From contig JAXDIE010000102.1 of assembly GCA_034664165.1 (NCBI GenBank), positions 1 to 10,046 of the forward strand: DNA of 10,046 nucleotides, given 5' to 3'. This stretch comes from JACCVG01 sp034664165. Its GTDB lineage: Bacteria > Actinomycetota > Thermoleophilia > Solirubrobacterales > Thermoleophilaceae. Below are positions 4,992-10,046 of the stretch, piece by piece. The notes below the pieces were generated by a model. It was not told the origin of the DNA. It did no database searches and saw nothing but the letters and a program-made list of their open reading frames with translations. The position numbers and the translations under genes were made by a program. Every line of letters begins with the position of its first letter. Position 1 is the stretch's first letter.

Positions 4992-6458
4992 CTAGTGCGA
5001 GTGGCGGGCGATCGTCCAGCGATAGAACAGGACCTGGTCGATTCCGGTGACCGTGTCGCTGGCCCGCAGTGTGAAGCGGTGCCTGCCAGGGTGCATGTTC
5101 ACCAGCCTGGCCGGTGATGCGCAGGGTGCGAAGGGCTCGTCATCGACGCGGCAGGTGAAGTCGATCAGCGGATCCTGTGGCCCATAGTGGAAACGCGCTT
5201 TGCGCCGGGTCGTCCCGTCACCGGGGCCGCGGTGGATGCGGACCGTCACCCGCGGGCTCTGGCTCCCCGATCCTCCGTTGCGGGGAGAGCCCGGATCATC
5301 GTGCGTGGGCGGGACGTCCGGCGGGTCGTCGGGGGGGTCGTCGGGGGGGTCGTCGGGGGGGTCGGTGGGAAGGGTGCCCGGATAGCCGAGCCTGACGAGG
5401 ATCGCCCGGGCGATGGCATCGCTCCCGGCCTGGTTTGGATGGAGCCCATCGCCCATCAGGGATGCCTGTTTGTTGATCACGGAGTCCGTGTCGACCGTGA
5501 CCACCTGGCTGTCGAACTCCGACGCCACCTGTTCCTGGATGGCGTTGAGCTCGAGAACCCGTGAGTCGGGGCGGGCCTGGGCATCGCCGTTGGGCAACCG
5601 ATACTGCTCCACCAACACCACCGGCTCGGGGTTCGGCGGCTCGATCTGCCAGTAATCGAAATAGGCAGCGGTGGCGATCCCGGTGGGCACGATCGTGATG
5701 GTGTGGCTCCCCGTGCTGAGCCCGCCGATCCTGTACACCATCGAGACCGGGCTCCAGACCGGGGCGATTCCACGTGTGTCGATGGTTCCGTGTCCAACGC
5801 CGTCCACGAAGATCTCGTTGAAGGCGCCCTGCCCCGGGTAGGTGTAGAACCCGAGCGCGAGGGTCCCGCCGCCGACCGGAACCTGGCCGGGCCCGACCTG
5901 GACGGTCAGGGCCGCCCCGTTCGTGTGCGTGGTCAGCACGCCGGATCCGGATTGACCCGGCACGGTGGTGGCCGACCACGTACCCGGCACGAAGGAGACA
6001 CTCGGATCGCCTTCCTCGTGCACGGTGGCCGACCGGTACCGGCTCACGATCGTCCGCAACAGCTCCCTGAAGGGAGTCGCGAACGCCGCCCCGCTGTAGG
6101 CGATGTCGTTCCCGCCATGCATGACCAGGGCCATATGTGACCCGCGCGTGTATGGGGGGCCGGCATCGGCCCGCGGGGTGTGGGACATGATCTGGACCCA
6201 ATCGTCGCTGCCGGGGCCGCTGATCAGCGTCGATCCAGGGATGGCGTAGTTGTGCTCGGTCAGGCCGAGTTGACGGGTGACGAGCGACAGGGGCCCGCTG
6301 CCACCCGGACCGTTGCCATAAGCCACCGAGTGCCCGTCGATGTCCACATCGGTTACTCCGGTGAGGTCGATCGCAGCCGCAACGGGCGTGAAGAGCAGGG
6401 CGCCTGCCACGAGAAACAACGGGGTGGCCAGTCCCAGCTTTCGACCCACTCGGATCAC
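4992..6458 (-). CDS. Exported SGNH/GDSL-type hydrolase with inserted beta domain and C-terminal Ig-like domain
   Basis: The 488-residue protein has a signal peptide (about 1-29, PVAAA-ID). The SGNH core has block I as DGHSVAYG (Ser44, with GHS in place of the usual GDS), block II NYAIPGSTL (Gly75), block III GGND (115-118) and block V DGLHPN (Asp337, His340). Ser44-Asp337-His340 is therefore a plausible esterase/lipase triad. Between blocks III and V, residues about 146-275 form a beta-rich insertion (GLSTGSHTITI, AYFDYWQIE) that resembles carbohydrate-binding jelly-roll modules. A DPPD-repeat linker (366-381) leads to a beta-sandwich domain at about 402-484 with Cys436 and Cys446 likely disulfide-bonded. 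GTG 6458 directly follows the TAG of the upstream small gene, so translational coupling is likely. An ester or acetyl group on a surface or external polysaccharide or lipid is the probable target; the exact substrate is unknown. Confidence 0.85.
   Translation of the reverse strand: MIRVGRKLGLATPLFLVAGALLFTPVAAAIDLTGVTDVDIDGHSVAYGNGPGGSGPLSLVTRQLGLTEHNYAIPGSTLISGPGSDDWVQIMSHTPRADAGPPYTRGSHMALVMHGGNDIAYSGAAFATPFRELLRTIVSRYRSATVHEEGDPSVSFVPGTWSATTVPGQSGSGVLTTHTNGAALTVQVGPGQVPVGGGTLALGFYTYPGQGAFNEIFVDGVGHGTIDTRGIAPVWSPVSMVYRIGGLSTGSHTITIVPTGIATAAYFDYWQIEPPNPEPVVLVEQYRLPNGDAQARPDSRVLELNAIQEQVASEFDSQVVTVDTDSVINKQASLMGDGLHPNQAGSDAIARAILVRLGYPGTLPTDPPDDPPDDPPDDPPDVPPTHDDPGSPRNGGSGSQSPRVTVRIHRGPGDGTTRRKARFHYGPQDPLIDFTCRVDDEPFAPCASPARLVNMHPGRHRFTLRASDTVTGIDQVLFYRWTIARHSH
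5326..5369 (+). repeat. 12-bp G-run repeat with G-quadruplex potential inside the hydrolase linker
   Basis: Three perfect copies of TCGTC followed by seven G occupy 5326-5361 on the plus strand, and a further GGG sits at 5367-5369 after another 5-nt loop. Four G-runs with 5-nt loops satisfy the usual quadruplex pattern. The gene is read from the other strand, where the repeat encodes the DPPD linker units and the mRNA carries C7 runs. Loss or gain of whole units keeps frame; single-base slippage in a G7 run would truncate the C-terminal domain but leave the catalytic core. Confidence 0.75.
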
Positions 6459-6653
6459 CTACCCGGCTGAGCTGCGAAACACACCCAGGCGCCGACCGAC
6501 TGCGATGACCGCGAGCGCCACGAGGACGACACCGGAGGCCCAGAACAGCACCTCGGCCACGGTCAGGATCGGACCGGGGTCGTTTCGCAGGCTCGCCCTG
6601 ACGAAGGTGCTGGCCACCAGCATCAAAGCGGCCGCGACGGCGTAGAGGCGCAT
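6459..6653 (-). CDS. Small two-helix membrane protein, unknown function
   Basis: The product has 64 residues. Helix one is about residues 3-19 (YAVAAALMLVAST), followed by a short polar loop containing RNDPGP. Helix two is about 31-54 (VAEVLFWASGVVLVALAVIAV), followed by a basic tail (GRRLGVFRSSAG). I do not recognise a family. Support for reality is the clean hydrophobic pattern and the exact junction of its TAG (6461-6459) with the GTG of the exported hydrolase (6458), as in a coupled operon. There is no clear Shine-Dalgarno before ATG 6653, so it may be leaderless or start differently. It diverges from the ABC transporter operon across only 62 bp. A role in handling or anchoring the hydrolase is possible but unsupported. 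Confidence 0.6.
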   Translation of the reverse strand: MRLYAVAAALMLVASTFVRASLRNDPGPILTVAEVLFWASGVVLVALAVIAVGRRLGVFRSSAG

Positions 6654-6688
6654 GAGCGCAGGCTACCCGTCCGACGCGCCGCTGGACC

Positions 6689-6702
6689 TACTTCATAAAG
6701 TA
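6689..6702. promoter_or_regulatory. Palindromic operator candidate TACTT-CATA-AAGTA before the ABC exporter
   Basis: Five-base inverted arms around a 4-nt centre form an AT-rich island in otherwise GC-rich DNA. It ends 13 bp before the ATG of the first ABC subunit and lies 36 bp upstream of the divergent small membrane gene. Its AT-rich halves could overlap -10 elements in both directions. The arrangement fits repression by a dimeric PadR/MarR/TetR-type regulator, as is common for drug exporters; no such regulator is in the window. Confidence 0.45.
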
Positions 6703-6715
6703 AAGTGGAAGCTGG

Positions 6716-8476
6716 ATGCAGATCTTCTGGAGGCTTCTGGGGTTCCTGTCGCCCTATCGAAGGGGCGTGATCGCCTCCTTCCTGCTCGCGGCGATCGCCA
6801 CCGGGTTCGGGATCGCCCTGCCCGCCCTGATCGGCATGACCGTCAACCGCATTCAGGACGGCGCCGGGAACCTGTGGCCGTACGCCGCCGCCATCGTCGG
6901 CGCCGGCGTCCTCCGCCTCGTGTTCAGCGTCGCGCGCCGGCTGGTTGCCGGCAGGGTGTCGCTGGGTGTCGAGTTCGACCTGCGCAGCCGGATGTACGGC
7001 CACCTGCAGGCGCTCGAGCTCGGCTTCTTCGACGGCCAGCAGACCGGGCAGCTCATGTCCCGGGCCACCGTCGACCTCTCCGCGGTTCGCTTCTTCCTGG
7101 GCTATGGCCTGATCTTCATCGCGCAGTCGCTGCTCAGCCTGGTGGTCGCGGCCATCGTGATGCTCGCCGTGAACGTGGAGCTGGCCCTCGTGGCCCTGGC
7201 ACCGGTGCCGTTCGTCATCTGGGCAGCAGCCCGGTACGGAAGCCTCAACCGGCCTGCCAGCCAGGAGGTCCAGCAGCGGATCGCCGAGCTCACCGCGGAG
7301 GCCGAGGAGAACGTCTCCGGGGTCCGCGTGGTCAAGGCCTTTGCGCAGGAGGCCCGCCAGTTCAGCCGCTTCACCGGGCAGGTCGTACGGGTCTTCGACC
7401 AGTCGATGTACTCGACAAGGATCCGGGCGCTCTACCAGCCGCTGATCGGGTTCCTGCCCCAGATCGGCCTGGCGGCGATCCTGGTGGTGGGCGGCCGTCA
7501 GGTCCTGGCGGGCACGATCAACCTCGGCGACTTCGTGGCCTTCTACGGCTACGTGTTGATGCTGGTGGGGCCGTTGCGCACTCTCGGTGTGTCCCTCGGC
7601 ATGGCCCAGCGAGCAGTCGCCTCCGGCGCGCGGGTGTTCGAGATCCTGGACCGGGAGCCGCTGCTGCGCTCGCCCGACAATGCGGTTCCCATGCCCGCCG
7701 GCCGCGGGCGCGTGGAGATCCGCGGCGCCACGGTGGGCTATGGCACCGGTGAGCCGGTACTGCGGGACATCGACCTCACGGTCGAGGCGGGCAGCACCGT
7801 GGCGCTGGTGGGCACCACCGGCTCGGGCAAGACCAGCCTCGCCGGCCTGGTTCCCCGCCTGTATGACCCGATAGCGGGCACCGTCAGCGTCGATGGGGTC
7901 GATGTGAAGACCGTTGATCTCGCGCAGCTGCGCGAACAGGTGGCGCTGGTGTCCGACGACGCGTTCCTGTTTTCCACCAGCATCCGCGACAACATCGCCT
8001 ATGCCCGGCCCGATGCCTCCGACCAGGAGGTCGAGCAGGCAGCGAGGGCCGCGGGGGCACATGACTTCATCAGCGCGCTGGCCGAGGGATACGGGACGCG
8101 GGTCGGCGAGCGCGGCCTGACGCTCTCGGGCGGCCAGCGCCAGCGCCTGGCGATCGCGCGGGCGGTGTTGCGCGATGCCCGGATCCTGATTCTCGACGAC
8201 GCCACGTCGAGTGTGGATGCGACGAAGGAGGGTGAGATCCTCGAGGCCCTGGCGCGGCTTGCCGAGGGCAGGACCACCTTCGTGATCGGGCACCGCCTTT
8301 CGACCATCCGGCTGGCCGACCACATAGTGGTGCTGGACAACGGAGGGATCGCCGCCGAGGGTGACCATGAGCAGCTGCTCTGCGACTCGCCGCTCTACCG
8401 GCAGATCGCCGAGCAGGGCGGCCGGCCCGCGAAGTGCGTGCCGCAAGAGGAGCGCCCGCGGGAGGTGGCACTGTGA
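6716..8476 (+). CDS. ABC exporter half-transporter, degenerate-site subunit
   Basis: The 586-residue protein has an N-terminal type IV (ABCB-like) exporter membrane domain with six predicted helices (about 18-40, 55-75, 130-150, 155-175, 245-265, 272-295). A C-terminal nucleotide-binding domain spans about 332-568. Visible motifs are A-loop Tyr342, Walker A GTTGSGKT (366-373), signature LSGGQ (470-474), Walker B ILILDD (490-495), D-loop SSVD and His526. Two residues are off consensus. The catalytic carboxylate position holds Asp495 rather than Glu, and the Q-loop reads VSDD with Asp414 rather than Gln. This matches the degenerate subunit of heterodimeric exporters such as TM287. GGAAG (6707-6711) precedes the ATG. 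The stop overlaps the start of the second subunit as GTGA, so the two are made together. It probably exports a drug or lipid; the substrate is not predictable. Confidence 0.93.
   Translation: MQIFWRLLGFLSPYRRGVIASFLLAAIATGFGIALPALIGMTVNRIQDGAGNLWPYAAAIVGAGVLRLVFSVARRLVAGRVSLGVEFDLRSRMYGHLQALELGFFDGQQTGQLMSRATVDLSAVRFFLGYGLIFIAQSLLSLVVAAIVMLAVNVELALVALAPVPFVIWAAARYGSLNRPASQEVQQRIAELTAEAEENVSGVRVVKAFAQEARQFSRFTGQVVRVFDQSMYSTRIRALYQPLIGFLPQIGLAAILVVGGRQVLAGTINLGDFVAFYGYVLMLVGPLRTLGVSLGMAQRAVASGARVFEILDREPLLRSPDNAVPMPAGRGRVEIRGATVGYGTGEPVLRDIDLTVEAGSTVALVGTTGSGKTSLAGLVPRLYDPIAGTVSVDGVDVKTVDLAQLREQVALVSDDAFLFSTSIRDNIAYARPDASDQEVEQAARAAGAHDFISALAEGYGTRVGERGLTLSGGQRQRLAIARAVLRDARILILDDATSSVDATKEGEILEALARLAEGRTTFVIGHRLSTIRLADHIVVLDNGGIAAEGDHEQLLCDSPLYRQIAEQGGRPAKCVPQEERPREVAL
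8461..8466 (+). promoter_or_regulatory. Ribosome binding site GGAGGT for the second ABC subunit
   Basis: A strong Shine-Dalgarno sequence within the last codons of the first subunit, 6 nt before GTG 8473. It decides the start of the second gene and gives the 4-nt GTGA overlap with the preceding stop. Confidence 0.8.
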
Positions 8477-10046
8477 GCGCGGCAGGCGTGGACTCCAGGG
8501 CACGCTCCCTCTGGAAGACCCTGCGGGGCCCGGAGGAGCGGGGCCGAAAGCTCCGCGGGCTGCTCGAGCTGCTGAGGCCTTATCGAACCCGCGTCGTTCT
8601 CATGTTCACGGCGCTCGTGCTGGCGACCGGCGCGGCGCTGGCGCCGCCCTACCTGGCGGGGCAGGCGGTGGACGTGGTCACGGGCAGCGGCGACGTCAAC
8701 ACGCTGACACTGATCGTGGGTGCGTTCATCGGTGCGGCGCTGGTCAACGCGCTGGCCACGGCCGCGCAGACGTTCCTCGTCAGCTGGGTGGGCCAGCGGG
8801 CGCTCCAGGACCTGCGCCTGCGGATCTTCGCCCACCTGCAGCGGCTGTCGGTCGGCTTCTACTCGCGCAACCGGGCGGGAGTCCTGATCTCGCGGATGAC
8901 CAACGACGTCCAGGCCCTGGACCAGCTGGTGACCGACGGCGTGGTGACGCTGTTCTCCTCGAGCCTCACGCTGATCGGCACGGCGGTGATCCTTGTCTTC
9001 CTCGATCCCGAGCTGGCACTGATCACGTTTCTGACCTTCCCGGTCCTCGCCGTGGGCAGCGTCGTGTTCCGAATCGTCTCGGCCGGCGCCTACCGCTTGA
9101 CGCGGGAGAAGATCGCGCTGGTCACCGCCTACCTCCAGGAGAGCCTGTCGGGGATCAGGATCGTCCGCGCTTTCGGCCAGGAGGCCAGGCACGAGCGGCA
9201 GTTTGCCGAGCTCAACGAGGCCAACCGCGAGGCCAACATGCGGACCGTTCAGCTCAACGCGGCTTACTTCCCGAGCGTCGAATTCCTGTCGGCCTTCGCG
9301 ACCGCGGCGATCCTGCTGTACGGAGGCAACCAGGTGCTCGCGGGCGATGCCAACGGCGTGACCATCGGCGTCCTGGCCTCCTTCGTCTTCTATCTCCAGA
9401 GCTTCTTCGACCCGATCCAGCAGCTGTCGCAGCTGTACACCACCTACCAGGCGGGCATGGCGGCCCTGGACAAGGTGTTCGAGCTGCTGGACGAGGAGCC
9501 GGATCTGGTCGAGGCGCCCGACGCCGTGGAGCTCGAGGCCATCCGCGGCGAGATCCGCTTCGACCATGTGACCTTCTCCTACGCGGGCGAGGATGGCCCG
9601 CTGGCCCTCGAGGACGTCGACCTGGTGGTGCCTCCCGGCCAGACGCTGGCGCTGGTCGGCGCCACGGGGGCCGGCAAGTCCACGATCGCCAAGCTCGTGG
9701 CCCGCTTCTACGACCCCACACGCGGGCGGGTGCTGATCGACGGCACTGACCTGCGCGAGGTCACCGAGCGCTCCCTGCGCTCACAGCTCGGCGTGGTTCC
9801 CCAGGAGAGCTTCCTGTTCTCCGGCACGATCGGCCAGAACATCGGGTTCGGGCGGATCGACGCGACCGACGAGCAGATCCGGGCAGCGGCGGCCGCCGTG
9901 GGCGCCGATGAGTTCATCGAGCGCCTGCCCGAGGCGTATGACACCGAGGTCGGTGAGCGCGGCGGGCACCTGTCGGCCGGCCAGCGTCAGCTGCTTGCCT
10001 TCGCCCGCGCGGCCATCGCGGACCCGCGCATCCTGATCCTGGACGA
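8473..10046 (+). CDS. ABC exporter half-transporter, consensus-site subunit (3' end beyond window)
   Basis: From GTG 8473, 524 codons and two bases are open to the window edge. After an amphipathic, basic N-terminus (about 1-35) come six predicted membrane helices (about 40-62, 78-105, 155-178, 181-205, 268-288, 296-318). A nucleotide-binding domain starts near 360: A-loop Tyr370, Walker A GATGAGKS (396-403), Q-loop Gln444 (VVPQESFLF), signature LSAGQRQLL (500-508) and Walker B ILILD (520-524). The next codon reads GA-, so Asp or Glu is undecided; Glu is expected. The signature has Ala in place of the first Gly, comparable to the altered signature of TM288. In the dimer this signature would face the degenerate Walker A/B of the first subunit. 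Roughly 70-100 residues, including the D- and H-loops, lie outside. Confidence 0.93.
   Translation, partial: MSAAGVDSRARSLWKTLRGPEERGRKLRGLLELLRPYRTRVVLMFTALVLATGAALAPPYLAGQAVDVVTGSGDVNTLTLIVGAFIGAALVNALATAAQTFLVSWVGQRALQDLRLRIFAHLQRLSVGFYSRNRAGVLISRMTNDVQALDQLVTDGVVTLFSSSLTLIGTAVILVFLDPELALITFLTFPVLAVGSVVFRIVSAGAYRLTREKIALVTAYLQESLSGIRIVRAFGQEARHERQFAELNEANREANMRTVQLNAAYFPSVEFLSAFATAAILLYGGNQVLAGDANGVTIGVLASFVFYLQSFFDPIQQLSQLYTTYQAGMAALDKVFELLDEEPDLVEAPDAVELEAIRGEIRFDHVTFSYAGEDGPLALEDVDLVVPPGQTLALVGATGAGKSTIAKLVARFYDPTRGRVLIDGTDLREVTERSLRSQLGVVPQESFLFSGTIGQNIGFGRIDATDEQIRAAAAAVGADEFIERLPEAYDTEVGERGGHLSAGQRQLLAFARAAIADPRILILD

Noticed and set aside
6623..8503. 626-codon minus-strand open frame opposite the first ABC subunit
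   Set aside because: Composition is His/Gly/Arg/Gln-rich shadow sequence with no domain. The plus strand shows every ABC exporter motif in order with a good start.
8361..9749. Long open frames on both strands over the second ABC subunit (462 codons plus, 390 codons minus)
   Set aside because: They are high-GC shadows. The true frame from GTG 8473 carries Walker A, Q-loop and signature motifs and follows a strong ribosome binding site.

Overview
The window is GC-rich, with GTG starts and tightly packed genes, and it looks chromosomal. It most likely comes from an actinobacterium of the Thermoleophilia/Solirubrobacterales type. The main pointer is the collagen-like protein's N-terminus: a signal peptide ending in a GGTAFAA-like stretch, followed by an ISGTQIKNSSI / DVRNQSL / DI repeat, which I associate with secreted proteins of that group. 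The Cys-containing C-terminal beta domain of the SGNH hydrolase (FTCRVDDEPFAPC) fits the same origin. This assignment is from recall, not from a search. I saw no tRNA, rRNA, CRISPR, insertion sequence or phage gene. No gene-free stretch exceeds about 160 bases.

Layout. (1) 1-976, minus: a secreted collagen-like protein whose 3' end lies outside the window, with 77 uninterrupted Gly-X-Y triplets and a recently amplified 27-bp DNA repeat. (2) 977-1132: a short divergent intergenic region with two palindromes. (3) 1133-1864, plus: a glutathione S-transferase-fold protein. (4) 1873-4881, minus: a 1002-residue hybrid histidine kinase (TM-PAS-PAS-HisKA-HATPase-REC-REC-HPt). It converges on the GST gene with 8 bp between stops and has a candidate sigma28-like promoter upstream. 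(5) 4992-6653, minus: a two-gene unit made of a 64-residue membrane protein and an exported SGNH/GDSL-type hydrolase, abutting with zero spacing. (6) 6716-10046, plus: two ABC exporter half-transporters overlapping by 4 nt, the second cut by the window end. A palindromic operator candidate precedes the first.

How the genes work together. The clearest functional unit is the ABC pair. The first subunit has a degenerate Walker B (LDD) and Q-loop. The second has a modified signature (LSAGQ) but an intact Q-loop. Together they predict a heterodimeric exporter with one consensus and one degenerate ATP site, comparable to TM287/288. The kinase carries its whole phosphorelay chain up to the HPt but has no adjacent response regulator, so its output must act in trans. 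The collagen-like protein and the SGNH hydrolase are both exported. Nothing in the sequence ties them into one pathway.

I did not find a convincing, wholly new multi-gene system. The most notable items are the collagen-like gene with its expanding repeat, the G-run repeat in the SGNH linker, the asymmetric ABC pair and the candidate promoter of the hybrid kinase.
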